Assembly: GCA_002633005.1 (NCBI GenBank)
Contig: NMRA01000527.1
Span: forward strand, 188,001 to 252,000
Direction of reading: 5' to 3'
DNA from: Phoronis australis
Lineage: Eukaryota; Phoronida; Phoronidae
Length of the DNA stretch: 64,000 nucleotides
Shown one piece after another: positions 23,555 through 36,718 of this stretch (the first letter of the stretch is position 1; every line of letters starts with the position of its first letter). The notes below the pieces were generated by a model that saw only the letters and a list, made by a program, of their open reading frames with translations, had not been told where the DNA came from and searched no databases. The position numbers and the translations under genes are program-made.

Positions 23555-25264
23555 GCCACTCCCAGGTTTTGGCTGGTCATTACTGTCTTCTACGGCTATT
23601 GGTGTGATCATTACTAGGACTATTGGTGTGACCAGCACTGCAGTGTTGTCATGGATGAACCAGCCTTGTCACCTTTCATGGCACTGAGTAATCTCTACGA
23701 AGAGTGTGCCCTTTGAACTGATTGAAACCACGAGTGGGCGTGTCCAATCGTAGGTGTATTTGAGAAATAAGGGTTACCTGTGACTACCTGGGTGCCTACT
23801 CCTCAATGGCTCAGGTGTGACTTGCATGTCAAATTTGGGAATAGTTGTAGCATTGATTCTGGATTGTTGGTTTTGCACTGATACACGTCTTCATGAGTGG
23901 CTGTCTTTGGGGAAATGGTGTTTTGACATCAACTGGTTAAATTTGTTTCACAAGTTTTTTTTGTAATTGTTCTTTGACATAAAGTTCATTTAATTGCTGG
24001 TTGACGGAGGAATATGGATGCGTGCTAGATACCAACGCAATTGCTACCCATTGTCCACGTTCAATAGGAGTGTTCCTATCTTTGTGGTGCAGATCTTTAA
24101 TCTTCTGATGAATTTAAATGGCTATCATTGGAAATGGTGATGCTGGATGATTTATGCAAGTTTTCATGATACGCCGTAATTTGTATAACACGTGTCTATG
24201 CAGTGAATTGGGTTTGTTCTCTTTGAAACTGAGCCAACGAAACCATTCTCATTTCGTTTGGTAACTGAACTGTAATTTAACTGCATCAGTTTAACAGTCA
24301 TCTCGTCTGCAGTGGGTTTTCACTTCAGATTGACTTCCAGCCATGTTTGCTGTAGCTTCATTGAATCATGTCTCCTGAAAGGCAGTCAAGAACATGCTCT
24401 TAATGTGAATCGATTACTTTTTCTTGGTCTAGTCTGATGCTAAGTCATAGGAAACAAGTGCTGATTTAAAAATGTTCAGAAGCGTTGCAGGCTCAAGTTT
24501 TCAGTCTTAAGATTTGGTGTGCTTTGCTTTTTTGTTAATGTCAAATGAAAATTGTTTATTTAGCCAAGTAACCCCATTTTACCAGTTCAATAGTGATAAA
24601 AATGTCAAGTATTAACCCTTCCACCTGATGGAAAAGGAGTGCACAGTGGATTGACAATTATATTTATTTTAGTGAATTTCAAATAAAGGGTACCCCTTGA
24701 CATCAGAGTGCAAATTGAGGAAAACAAGTTTTCTTAAATACTGCAGTTTATTTGTTCTGATTAACAATATTACAAATGGAATTCCAAAGCTTACGGCACA
24801 ATGTCTTAATACAAAAATATGGACACAAGCTAAGAACTTTATCAACAGCCTCCACACAACTTCACCACCATGGTAGTTAAGATGCATATTTCCTTTTTAC
24901 CACTGTAAGATAAAGCATACTTGGGACTACTAACACGTACCCCAAGCATTTAGAATATTTGTTCATTTAGAACATTTGTTACCCTCTCGGTACAACAAAT
25001 ATTACCATGTGAAAATCTTCAGACCGCCGACGCAAATTCTCAGACTTGTTACAAAGCTTATTAAACATGCATACGGGTGAGTAGGTGAGAATAAGTAAAC
25101 AATACACTCGCCTAATAGGAAATACACAAGTATTAAATTTCTAGGAGTTGCACTCCGCGTTCTCACTTTGAGGAAAGAAATCTACTCTATGAACTCATTA
25201 TTTTCAGACATTTTCTGTATCTCAAGGATGAACTCAAGGTACCGTGAAAATTCTTCAATTTGGG

Positions 25265-25430
25265 GCAAAAACAATTGTTAAATTGCCATATTTCTATTTT
25301 CCAGAGGTTTGAAAACGTTCAAATTTTGCCAAATGTTTGCTGATAGGTACGCCATGCTAAAAGCAAGGTAAATCTTCTAGAAAAGTTATTTCTTCTCCGC
25401 AATATTGTGACCCAAACTGAGAATTTTACC
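25265..25430 (+). repeat. AAAACTAATTGCC repeat, copy 2
   Basis: A diverged copy: GCAAAAACAATTGTTAAATT, then TATTTCTATTTTCCAGAGG, ending CAATATTGTGACCCAAACTG. The order of blocks matches copy 1. Confidence 0.5.
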
Positions 25431-27736
25431 GGAAGTGTCCTTTATCTTGTGCTAAAGTACATTATGGTTTATGCAAATGAGTATCGCAACGGACAACTCC
25501 AAAACTGAAGTTCCTAGTTAGTCAAGTGAAGACTAGAACTGCCTTAACCACAGTGTAATCCAACACGAAATTAAAAACACCTTGAGTACATATTTAACGT
25601 ATTTTTAAAAAAAATTCCGAGATCCATTTTGGAGATTAGCCTTATGAACTAGGTCACATGTGCTCTCTACAGAATGGAGTGGTTTCAGGCTTCGGTAATC
25701 AAATTCATGAACTGTGCAAAGTGGTCTCTCAACAAAAAAGCAATGTACAGAGAATGAATAATCATTCATTAACACGAGAGATTTGAAATCTCACATTTGC
25801 ATTAACAGCAAAAGCCAAATGTCTCTGACACACACTTCCACTTATCCAGAATTACAGAGCTTACTAGACGTTTAGCAGACTAAAAATGAAAATGGAATTG
25901 GGGTTTTTACTCTCATAAAATTATATCTGGTAATGTTCCATCCGTGATAGTACATTTCTGTTACCAACAAGAGTTCTGAAACCACGAGTGACTGGAGAAC
26001 ACTCAGATTACCGATGTTGGCCAACCCTAAAAACGTGGATTAAAAATAACGGCCCATGTGGGCATTGCCTGAGACTTGGAATTGACAACGAAAATAGAAT
26101 CCCATTGTGGTAAGGAACATAATGAGACAAAATTTATGACAGTAAAAGCCCCAATTTGATTTTTGTTGTTGGGAGAGGGAAATGCATTTTTCCCATGAAA
26201 AAGTCGGCACGTGACAATGAAGAAATAATTCATGAAAATTATTCAGAGCAACTAGCAATTATGAGTACGTTTTCGGTGACACTGTACTTTTGCTGAACTG
26301 AGATAAAATAGCTGTGTGGAGCGCAAGACGAAATGCCTTGACTTTTTCATGAAACAGACTGCCGTATCCGTGGTTTCCAATTGCCTTGAGCAACCTAAAC
26401 TGCAAGGACGAAGAATAGCGACCGTCTCTTTAATTTTGGTTAAACAATGAGATCACAAGCCATACAGTACTTACTGCTAGATAAATTAACAACATAAATA
26501 AATAACGATGCACAAAACTACAACAAATGCAATGTCTGTTGTCTGACAAAAATGGCAACAGGTGGCGATAATGCTGGAGGATATGTACAATAAACAGAAC
26601 TTCAAAGACTGGACGAACACAAGTTCTCAGAAAAGTGCCACTTGTAACACAATAGAGTAACTGTCAGATGAGGTTGTAGGGAGGTTCTTTATCACTTCCA
26701 CATTGATGGAAGAAAAAACATCTTCAAACCGAAAATAAATTGCCTTGCGGAACTATGCATGCTAATTCACAGACAACGTCCAACATATGAAGCTGCGGTG
26801 ACTTTAATTTGTGCCGACGTGACAAACAGAACACCACACTACTAAAATCGCACAAAACTGGGTAATTCACATTCTCATTCACTTTCTATCTGGTTATTCC
26901 TTACCTTTGGAAAATCGGCACGCACTAAAACTAACGGTCAACTTAACTGCACAAAATAGTTCCTGACATAATACAACACTGTAATGCATACCAAACCAAT
27001 AACGAGCTTGTTGTACTAATTAACATTAATCACACTAACCAGTGACCACGCCCACTGGTGACCACAACAACTAGGCTAATGTCAAAACCATTGCAAAACA
27101 ATAAGACTTGCTGTACAGACATGCAGCACGTACTGAATCCCTATGGAATTTAGCAATAGCTATCGCAATCCGAGACAATGCAATTACGGGAAAGCAACAA
27201 TAATTGTTGCTATTTTTGATGAACATGGAGAAAAACAACCTAACTACTGAATAAATTCAAGAGGAGACACGTTTCAACCAACAAAGTAATTGAATTTTGA
27301 CTGATTAGCCCCCCTCGCCTTTGATAGCAGAGTATCTTAAGGGTATTAAAATAGTAGTCACCAGCCTTGACTCCAGTGAATGTCTGGCAGACCACGGCCA
27401 GAATTGATTTGTAATAAAATCACAAAACCCCAAACAGACGTCATTTTATAGTTATGGTTAAAGCTAGTAACTTCAAGAAGTCTATTCCATCCATCAACAA
27501 TCCCCAAAATGGGTTTTTAGCCGTAAAACAGATTTCCTTTTCAGGGCTCAGTTTGCCAAATATCAATAGAAATTGAATTAAATGACAAGATGACATACTC
27601 TTCAATCAAGGTGCAAAGTGGGTTATTATTTAATAAATATTTAGCAGGTGTGTTTTCAAACACAAACATTTGCTAAATGAAAACATACATGCTAATATCA
27701 CACTGTCTTATTTTATCATACTCAGTGCAGATGATA

Positions 27737-28142
27737 GTTTTATTCACACAAGCATCTTAAAACGTTTTAACAAGAACATTTAAAGTTAAAATGTTTAAGT
27801 GTGAACATAAACTTGAAACATTTTAGACTCTCAACGATTTTAAAATTTAAAACGCATGAAATAAGTAGAGGTAGAACTGTTTTGAGATAAAACGATTACA
27901 TTCCTTATGTGAAAAGCGCTTTAGCTGGAATATTTTAACACATCACATAAAAACATAATAATGCTTTTTTCCTCTGGCAAAGAAAGGGTATTCACGTACA
28001 TGTGCTGAATGAAGACGCATCATGCCTACAGTCACACTGAAACGTTCTAGCAGTACAAACCTTGTGAGGGATTTTAAAGCTAAAACGTTTTAGATAGAAC
28101 ATTCTAGATAAACTGTTTCAAATTTATGCTCGTGTGAATCCA
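27737..28142. mobile_element. Fold-back (inverted-repeat) element
   Basis: The left arm TTATTCACACAAGCATCTTA and the right arm, whose reverse complement reads GGATTCACACGAGCATAAAT, are imperfect inverted repeats. Both continue inward with AAACGTTTTA-type motifs for about 60-90 bp. No ORF is seen. The structure fits a fold-back MITE. A target duplication was not identified. Confidence 0.45.
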
Positions 28143-28582
28143 GCTTATGTGACTATAGTTAAGATTCTCTATATTACAGAGATATCAATGCTACTTAACA
28201 CTTGTCTATCAATGTAACGTTGTACGCTTCAAGCTTACTGCTGCACAACAAAAACACGTCTAACAAAAGTTGATGATAAAAATGCACAAAATAACCACAA
28301 AATGGCCGCAACTGTATAAACAGACAGCATTCTAAAGACATGCGACAAACAATTTCCAACTTGTTTGACACTATTCTTAAGCTAATGGCGGCACGTATCA
28401 ACAATGGTGAAAACAACTACTAAAGGAATCAGCAAATGAACAAATAATTATCTTGAATACCAACTAACTGATATCTTGACATCTGGTGAATGGTCACAAA
28501 CATATCCATAACCTCTCATAACACCAGGCGCAATTTTCACAAGCCAAAGAGCTCAGACAAAGTTTCCACTTCTGACAGTAGA

Positions 28583-28602
28583 TCCAATAGGTGGCGCTGC
28601 AG
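28583..28602 (+). promoter_or_regulatory. CTCF-like motif
   Basis: TCCAATAGGTGGCGCTGCAG resembles the CTCF core (AGGTGGCGCTG is an exact core variant). It lies between NIPSNAP and YPEL. This is a motif match only. Confidence 0.3.
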
Positions 28603-29275
28603 TTACACATAACAGATTTGAGTTGGAACTAGAGGCAATTATTTAAAAAACCAACCAAATCAAAGGAACACTTTCAGCATGTTGTTTCACCAGACTTGCC
28701 ATTTTGCACAAATGAAACATTCTGCTCAACAAACAAGACTGCCAACTCCCAGGATTCCTTCCATACTGCACTTCACAAATTTCAGCCAGACTTCCTCTTC
28801 TCTATTGTGCCCTCATGCACTGTACAGAACAACAGTGACGTAAAATCAAGCTTCGGGCCTTTTGAAACGACAGGCAGCAATGTAGACACAGTACAGAACA
28901 GGGTACACAACATAAGCGCTAATGGTCCCTAATGTACTTTGACGCCAGCCATGCGTCCGTTATGTATCAGGATGTAAGCCATCTGTGCACAAAAACATTG
29001 TCGACAAACTTATTCAAAAGAGTTCAAACCGCATTCAGTTGTTCCAGGTGTCCCACGAGCCACATTCTGGGACAGTGGCACTCCTATCCAAAAACACAGT
29101 GACGTAGATAAAAAATGTGCACACTAAGGCTAGTCCAAGTCAATAATCTGACACCATGACTAACCCGTTACGGCAAAAATTGTGTCAACAAAAATCCATG
29201 TCACCAAGATCAGTTTTCAACGCACTTGATGGTGTGGTCAATGAAGATGAGAACAATGCATGCTGGGACCACCGA

Positions 29276-32200
29276 CTACTTGATCAGTTTCTCATGGTCC
29301 CAGCCATTGTCCTTGATCATGTGAGCCAGTTCTATGATAAACTTCCCCTCTTTGTACTTCTGGCTAGACTCGAATGCATGTTCCTGTGAAGAGAACAAAT
29401 CAATGACTCAGAATTAATAACACCGAGCTGTTTATTAACTGGACAAGTTAATTGGTTTAAAGTGCAACAAAAATGGCACTTAAAACCATGGTGTAGTCAT
29501 CTATTCGTTTGATGAAATAGGTAACAAAATGATACATGTCGATAAAATAAATTTGACACAAAAGCTTTCTTCTAAAGTTCTGCGTGCTTAAAAAATCAAT
29601 CAGAAATTACATGAAACTGCCACTCTTGCTTAAAGTCTATTAAGAGCAGCACTCAACACTGAATAAGTTCCTAGGTGTCAAACAGTTATTAAGACAACTT
29701 GGAAGCCTTTCAAAAGGTCATTCTTAAAGCACACATGGCAACAATTTCCTGTATCCATGACAGTGAGCAGACCAGCCAATTCATCATCCAATGCTTGCAA
29801 CATTGAGTGATTTAGTTACTAAATAAATTAATGCGTCATATTCATTTGGATTTAAAACGTGGTTTTGACTCATCTGATAACTGCAGCTAAATGATTTCGA
29901 TTCCTAATTGAAACTACAGATCAGAGAGAAGGTTTAAACACAACGCAATAATGTTGTATTGACACAGTGATTTCTCTATAACCCTAACCAAGTAATTTTG
30001 ATTTTCCATTAATTGTTGCCAGTCTGTGTGAACACTGCAGACTACAAATCTCTGAGACGCAAACAAGCTTCTCCCCCACAGACAGGCACACACACGCAAT
30101 ATGTTTTCGTTTTCCATCTTTGATTTTTCCATGATGTAGCTTCCATTTTCCAAGACTTTGCAAGGATAAAATTTTCATTTTCCAAGAGTTTTCCAGGATA
30201 TACTTTTTGACTTCCAGCATATTAATTCAATTTTACATGCGTACTTTTTCAGAAAAAAGGACACAAATAATATGTCAACTGATGACAAGCATTCAAATGA
30301 AAGCACGAACTTGCAAAATTACAGATTTCATTTAATTCCAGGAAATTTTCTAAGACAGATGTTTTTACCACTTTTTCATGGAATATATTTTTGTCTTTCT
30401 CCAGAATTTGCATGACAATAGTCATATGTGAAAGGCAGACCCCAGCAGTGCAAGACATGAGATGCTTCGTCTTGCTCTATCCCAAACCAACCTTTGGTAT
30501 CGCACGCATCGAAAATCAAACAACTGGTGTTGGGCACAAAAATACACCACACAAACCGGACAGCTATGTAGGGTAATGGTCAGGTATACCATGCTCGCAT
30601 TCTGAGAACCAAGCAGTTTTCTGCACTGAATATCGGGCATTAAATATGGGCACGTTATACCCGACTATTGCCACTTATTGTAGACTTAAAGTGACTACAC
30701 ATTGCCTTCCATCACAAAATCCAAACTGACAAATGTTTGAGAAAATCCAGCTTATGATTTAGACATAAAATTGGTCTCAAATCATTCCTTAGTCAAAACA
30801 GAGATGACTTCAAGGCTTCCAAGACAACCGACTGTTCATCAGTACTCAAAGCCAGGCTCTACCACTGAGTGTGTCATGGCAGGTCATTTCATGTGCCTAG
30901 CATGGTCTCAAGGAATAAAGAACTACCTCATCTTTGCAAACCCAGAAAGCACTTCTCGTCAGAGTTAGGAACAAGGTGAGACTAGTTTTGAAGCAGCAAG
31001 TCGCCTAACTAAAAAATTCTTCTTTTGGACGGCAAGTATAAGGCTGCCAAAATTCGATCATTACTACACCAGTCAACCACCGAGAACAATCGTATTATTA
31101 TCCACTATGAACTCAAAGACTTCAACAACTTACTTGAAAGCAAACTAAATTCGTAACAAGCTACCCTATATCTGGTCTGCAATACCTGCTACGAACCTAA
31201 TATCAACTTCATATTGCTTTGTTAATAGCAGCATACAATTTCATTGTAAATGAGTTCTTAGAAACGTACATATTTCCAACCAAGTGTTGTCTTACAACAC
31301 TCGCAGTATATATCGGCGACAGCATGCAGACCCGTCAGTAAAACTCTCTCTTCAGCAGGCCCACAGCCAATATTGACACTGAAACAAGAGAAAAATCAAA
31401 TTAAAAACACAAAAATGTTAGAGCAATTGCAGCTACACTCTATCCAATTAATACATAAGTCTACAGAGTTTAACTGCTGAAACTAATACACCAGTGGAGC
31501 GGATTTCTAGAACTAGATAAAAATATGAATAGCATATAACTCCATACGCAAAGAAATTACAAAAAAGCTAATTTAGCTGGTGTTATACATAGTAACACTA
31601 AGTTTAGCTAATCACAAGTTCTCAAAATGCTCCATTAAGCTAAGTTCATGCATCAACAACAAAATAACACTTGAGAAGTTAATTTTCAAAATAACAGGTA
31701 TGGTAAATCTTCATTAACTAGACAAACGCAACAGCTGCACCTTTATTTAATACCATAACATTCCATAGTTGTCAACAGTCGATAGGTATAGGACAGAAAT
31801 CAATGTTGATTATAGTTACAGGTCTCCATTCCCCTCATGACTATAACACTCCACAAAGCACCCAAACAACATATTACATAAACACATTCTTGCATCGCCA
31901 TACGCAGCTCAGCACTACAGTAACAAAACGTTTTTTTAGCCCAGCCCCAGAAATCACTTTCCCATTATATCCAGGTTCTGCTCCACTCTCTAGCACACAT
32001 TCACTAGTAAAACCGAGCAGAAAACAGTTTTGCACAATGATCAATTGTCTGTCAGAAGCCAGGATTCGGTCCCGGGTCTCTAAAATGAGAGCCCGCAGCT
32101 CAACCCACTGAGCCATACTGTCTCCTCAAATTAACACAACTAAAATATTGGATTCTGAACTTCAAGAAACTGTAATTTTGTTCACTTCCATTTTTCTTTT

Positions 32201-35200
32201 TAGAAGATTGGGACAGATAATCAATACGATAATGGTCGACATAAGTTATGTAACTGCTGCTGTGGATAATTCATATGCAACCCAACTGTCATCCACCAGA
32301 ACCCAACTACCTTCTTGCAAGATCTTGAGACCCCCCTAGGACACAACTATGTTCTTGTAAGATATATCCCTCCTAAGGATGTTGCGCTCATTCTTCAGTT
32401 ATTTTGTTACATAACGATAAACTAATTGCCAAAATAGTCATTTCTGAAATGCAAACGGTCAAAAATTTACCAGCATTTTCCGTAGATAAGCGCACCTGAT
32501 AAAACGCCATGGGATTTATTCGGAAAACTATGCTGAATAAAAGCCCATGAGCATTTATTTGGTGTTACAACATCTGGTGTCCAGATAGTTGGACAATCAT
32601 TCGAAAGATTTCCTCTTAAAAGCCCACTCAACGTCAACTTTTGTCACAAATTCAGTTTTGTGGAGCATTTATCGTTTACAACAACAAACAAGGTGTTGGC
32701 CAACAATGCATTTATTAACATAAAATTTAAAGCACAGCTTTAAGTAAAAAGTCAGTCGGCAAAACTATGACTTTCCGTTTACATTCCCCCCCATTTTCAA
32801 ATAAACACCCGGGCATTTATTTCCTGTAACTAAAACACCTGCAAATTTTCATTTTCCAAATACACACCCATGGGTTTATCTACGGAAAATCCCGGTAGTA
32901 AGTGTTATTCAGAGACAACTGCAAGTTGTATAAGCCACACAAACAACGAAGTTGATTGATATTACAGAAACTGTTTTTGCATTTTTTCGGTAAAAACGTC
33001 ATGAAAGGAATTTTAAACAAAAACTAATTTAGTTTAAAGTACCACAAGACACTCTTTCTATACGTAATCAAATGTCTTCAAAGAAACAAGAATAAAGTAG
33101 TTTTCAAAATGATTTTTAAATTTCTGGTGTTATGCCAAGAATATGGCTGCCCCAGTTGAACAGAGTTGATCTTCACTTTTTGTGAATTATCAATAAAAAC
33201 GCAAATACATGGAGGAAAACAAGTTACAAAATGTACTATTTGAGTTACGTCTCTCGGTGAAATTTCTTCGAGTTCTGAACTGGTGATAAGTAGAATTTCC
33301 TGGATCATGTATATTTTTGTAATAATTTCGTCAAGACAACACAACCGTGTTAAACAGTGAAGTATGACAATACTAGCTCGTCCTTGCGAGACATTACCCA
33401 ACTTGTTGGTGATTTATTCCTGAACTAGCCAAGACTCGAGGAAGTGTCATACATGTCAGAATCTTACATGGACGTCAACAAACGAGTTAGGTGTACACGT
33501 TACTACTGTCACACATTGTGATCAAATTGTGAAACAAGGAGACAGCTGGCAAGTCGGACTAAGCAACCAATGCCCCTGGTGGCGAAACGATAAAATGATC
33601 AGAATCTTACATATAGCGCAGAAGTGTCATCAAAATGTTGACTTCTACGCTTGAACGCCTCCAGCTATCTCAAGGCCACAATTCCCTCACGCGTCTAATA
33701 GGCAGTCGCGTGATCAAGCGCGATAATCACCTCGCGTGAGATGAAGCGCCTAGACTTGATAACACATGAAGCTGACAAAGATTTGTAGCCATGGGATACC
33801 ATGTCGTTTGATTATCACATTTTAATATTAGACTAATGCGTTCTCTGCAGGAGTTATAATAGTGAATGATAAGATATACTAAAAATAGGGTAAATTTGTA
33901 TCAGATGCATCTCTCACGCACATCCATGACAGCGTTTAAGCTGATGAATGCGTCAAAAATGTACTTGACAATTTATTTGACCATTCACTAGTAGAAATTA
34001 ACAGCAATTTTAATGCTCTACGACATTCCCAAATAGGAAAATGTGCACTCTTACACAGCGATCAAAGTAGATGTCCACAGTACAGAACTACACCTCCAAA
34101 ATATCAATCAAGTCAATAGACTAAAGGACTGCAGCTAAATCTATAATCATATTGACTAACTCAACAAAATGCTAGCTACTCAAGATGGCAATGTCCTACA
34201 CACAGCTTTGGTCAATAAGACATATCCCAAGCGAATAAATATCTGAAACGAGGTTCACGAGGTTCATGTCAATGAAGCGGTGAGAGGCAACAGAAACCTT
34301 ATTTTATTTTCTTCACTTATTTTGGAAATTGTCATTTCAAACACCATCTCTGCTAAAAATATCTTCAATTTCACTAAACACGTTTTGGGAGCTGTACAGG
34401 GCAAAGTATCCTAAAAATGATCTTGAATATCCATGGTGGCAATTTCTGCGCTTGAAATTTGACAACACTAAACAAAATTCACAGGTCACATTCTGCGCTA
34501 AATAGGACGACTTTTATTCATAGTCTTTTCAGAGAAAATTTTGTATACTTACACGGAATTAAACAGGTAAGCACGTCCCTGACTTCCTTGAAATGACTAC
34601 AATGAAATAAAATAATACTGTGACAAACATACACAGGGTACATTTAAGAAAATGTTTCCATGGAAACTCATTCAGCTGTAACCTTGCTGACAACATATTT
34701 CTATAAAAGAAATGAAAAATAACCGATAAGATCTCGTGTTGCACAAGTCTATTTTTAAAATATTACACTGGGTCAAACAATAAGAGATTGATATCGTATC
34801 AAAACAATCTATCTATAGTCAACTGCTTTGTCCTATTTTCTTTTTATCTATAACTTCGATGAGATTTAAATTGCTTTTGTGAACACCACAGAGTTTTAAC
34901 GGAACAATAGTGGGTGGTCCACATAAGCGTGGGAAATGCTTTTAATATTTTATCTGCATGGGTCACTTAGTTCAGTGAACAAATCGACAAATTACTTATT
35001 AACGTGGACAAATTGATCTCTGCAACGACTGAATACAGGTCACTTGTGAAAAACAGCAAACGACGACCCATTCTTTGCTTTCTTTGCTGAACTGTATACA
35101 TGAATTTCTACATAACATGAACTGTTGTTGAGAACTCAGCTCGGTTGAGTAAACAAGAACATGAATGGAGTTATTAAGTTAAAACCTCAATGGCTGAAAG

Positions 35201-36506
35201 CAATTTGAAACAAGTGCGCACTGCCTGACATTAGCTTTGTTTTCATCTTGAGTACAGTAATCATGTTAACACCGTTTGGTAGGATTTCACCGAGATGAAA
35301 CGTACCTGAGGTTGAAGTACGGTTCATGGGAATTAATTAAGGACATTCTGAGTAATTAAGTGAGTCAACCACAGGTAAACAGGTGTTATTTCACTTACTG
35401 GTATGTACACAGTAGCTTCCCCTATAACCCATGCATGTACACAGTAGCTTCCCCTATAACCCAAGTATGTACTAAAATTTCCCTATCCACATATAAATTA
35501 TCACTCGCCTCAAAAACACCCACGCACACACATAAACTAGCGCTCCTTCTCACTCAGTCCTCAAAGACATACAGCTATCACCTTGTGAATTTGGCAAGAT
35601 CCAGTGGCTTGTTAATGAGAGCATAGATCTTGTTAGGGTTCTTCCGTGTAGTTAGGCCATAGAGATGTTGGATTATGGGAGGAAATGGCACATTAATTTA
35701 TTTATGATTTAATTCCCCTGCACAAGCCTGGATTTCTCAAGGCAAGGGTGTTGCAAGTGAATAAATCCAGCTGTCACCTGAGGCGAACATGACTGCTGCA
35801 GCTAAAAAATGGTTAAAAAGCAGCTGCAGACAAGACCAGACATGACCAGACATGAGTAGACAAGACCAGACATGCTAGGACAAGTCTATATAATATGAAA
35901 ATATTACTCTAGTCACAGTCTTCTCCATCTCCATAACACCTTTACATCTAAATAAAACCGGAGTCAATCAGCTAGGCGTCAAGTCAAAGACCGAAACTCA
36001 TTTTGAATGAGAAGTCTGATGACCAACATTGTGTTCTTGAATAAGTGGACTTAGGTACCATAAATTTAAAGCTCATCACGGTAAAATCTCACCAATTTCG
36101 GACAAAACTAATTGCCAAAATCGCTCTTTTTTCATTTTTTAATGTCTTTTAATGTTGTTGTGAATGGCCACGTTTTTTCAAAATATTTCCTGTTGTTGGC
36201 TATGGTACAGAACTTGAACATGACAGAGCATGACTTTGGTGTAACTGATACCTCATCTGAAAATAAATGATAATTTTCCTTGTCCACCATCTTGTGTCCT
36301 AAATTGGCAAGATTCTACCTTAGTCTAAATACAATAACATTCGTGACAAGACATGTGGTAGTGGAGAGTCATGCATTGCCAGTACAACGATAGGACCGCA
36401 CCTTAGATATCAGCTCATCATGATTGGCTAGGTGAGCACGGCAGTGGACGCAGCTGTACGTCCGGTGGCACTGGCTAGGTAGGTATGCCTGGAACGTCTT
36501 CACCAT
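29276..36506 (-). CDS. Yippee-like protein (YPEL1-4 type), complete
   Basis: Four coding exons on the minus strand: 36402-36506, 34554-34597, 31270-31378 and 29276-29383. All have GT-AG borders, with phases 0, 2, 0. The 366 nt encode 121 aa (vertebrate YPEL1-3 are 119). The start ATG is in a strong context (AACCATGG). Exon 1 gives [10 protein letters not shown]...[20 protein letters not shown]. The 44-bp exon gives [14 protein letters not shown]. Exon 3 gives [20 protein letters not shown] and [13 protein letters not shown]. Exon 4 gives [20 protein letters not shown] and HMIKDNGW. The two CxxC pairs (CVHC and CECC) form the zinc site of the yippee/Mis18/cereblon fold. YPEL proteins are small, nuclear and mitotic-apparatus-associated, with a biochemical role that is poorly known. 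Not YPEL5, which lacks these blocks. Odd points: a C-terminal extension of HEKLIK after NGWD, and CECC where vertebrates have CENC. Introns of 1.8-3.2 kb are repeat-rich. Confidence 0.97.
29384..31269 (-). other. YPEL intron 3
   Basis: Intron between coding exons 3 and 4. I see only diverged AT-rich sequence, including a short direct repeat of TTTTCCA-containing phrases at about 30105-30195. No recognisable mobile element or exon. Confidence 0.6.
31966..32135 (-). mobile_element. tRNA-derived SINE, copy B
   Basis: Minus strand: GAGACAGTATGGCTCAGTGG followed by GTTGAGCTGC gives an A-box-like TGGCTCAGTGGG, and GACCGAATCC after AGACCCGG gives a B-box-like site, spaced as in a tRNA. The 3' part (CAATTGATCATTGTGCAAAA..., GGTTTTACTAGTGAATG, CAGAACCTGGA) matches copy A at 599-790. 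It lies in YPEL intron 2. Confidence 0.7.
32468..32897. mobile_element. 430-bp TA-flanked terminal-inverted-repeat element
   Basis: The left end TACCAGCATTTTCCGTAGAT and the reverse complement of the right end TACCGGGATTTTCCGTAGAT are near-identical inverted repeats with TA at both outer ends. Subterminal motifs repeat in alternating orientation (AAAACGCCATGGGATTTATT, AAACACCCGGGCATTTATTT). No ORF is visible. It is a MITE in YPEL intron 2, with the same architecture as the CCGTAATC family. Confidence 0.75.
36104..36318 (+). repeat. AAAACTAATTGCC repeat, copy 3
   Basis: It begins GACAAAACTAATTGCCAAAA and ends ACCATCTTGTGTCCTAAATT. It has the same block order and strand as copy 1 and lies in YPEL intron 1. 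Confidence 0.6.
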
Positions 36507-36718
36507 GGTTCCTGTAGAGGTCTCTGACCAGACCGGTGAACCAACAGGACTGTCAGCCAGAGAACTATCACAACACAATCGACGGTATATCCACCAGCAA
36601 GCCGTGGTGGTTCCTTACGCCATGCAGCACAATAGCAAAGTCAATTTTTCAGTGTGCGGTTGATCCACTCGTCTCTCCCTATTTCCTGCGTGGACACTTT
36701 TAAGAAGTCTTGTCAAGT
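36507..36718 (-). other. YPEL 5' UTR part of first coding exon
   Basis: Upstream of the ATG the sequence is non-coding. A good acceptor (TTATTTCTGTTTGCAG on the minus strand) ends at 36719, so this exon very likely begins at 36718 and the transcript has at least one more upstream untranslated exon. Confidence 0.5.

Larger units (their letters stand above)
23555..29275. other. Intergenic or long YPEL 3' UTR, no coding exon seen
   Basis: About 5.7 kb lie between the NIPSNAP poly(A) signal and the YPEL stop codon. I found no ORF with family resemblance and no exon-like pair of splice sites. It contains one AAAACTAATTGCC-family copy (about 25265), a fold-back element (about 27740-28140) and a CTCF-like site (28583). 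Part of it is probably the YPEL 3' UTR, but its end cannot be placed. Confidence 0.6.

Noticed and set aside
33078-33401. Minus-strand frame with [12 protein letters not shown], resembling the SQGRAYLF block of YPEL
   Set aside because: The true 44-bp YPEL exon with correct phase and splice sites is at 34554-34597. This resemblance is chance.
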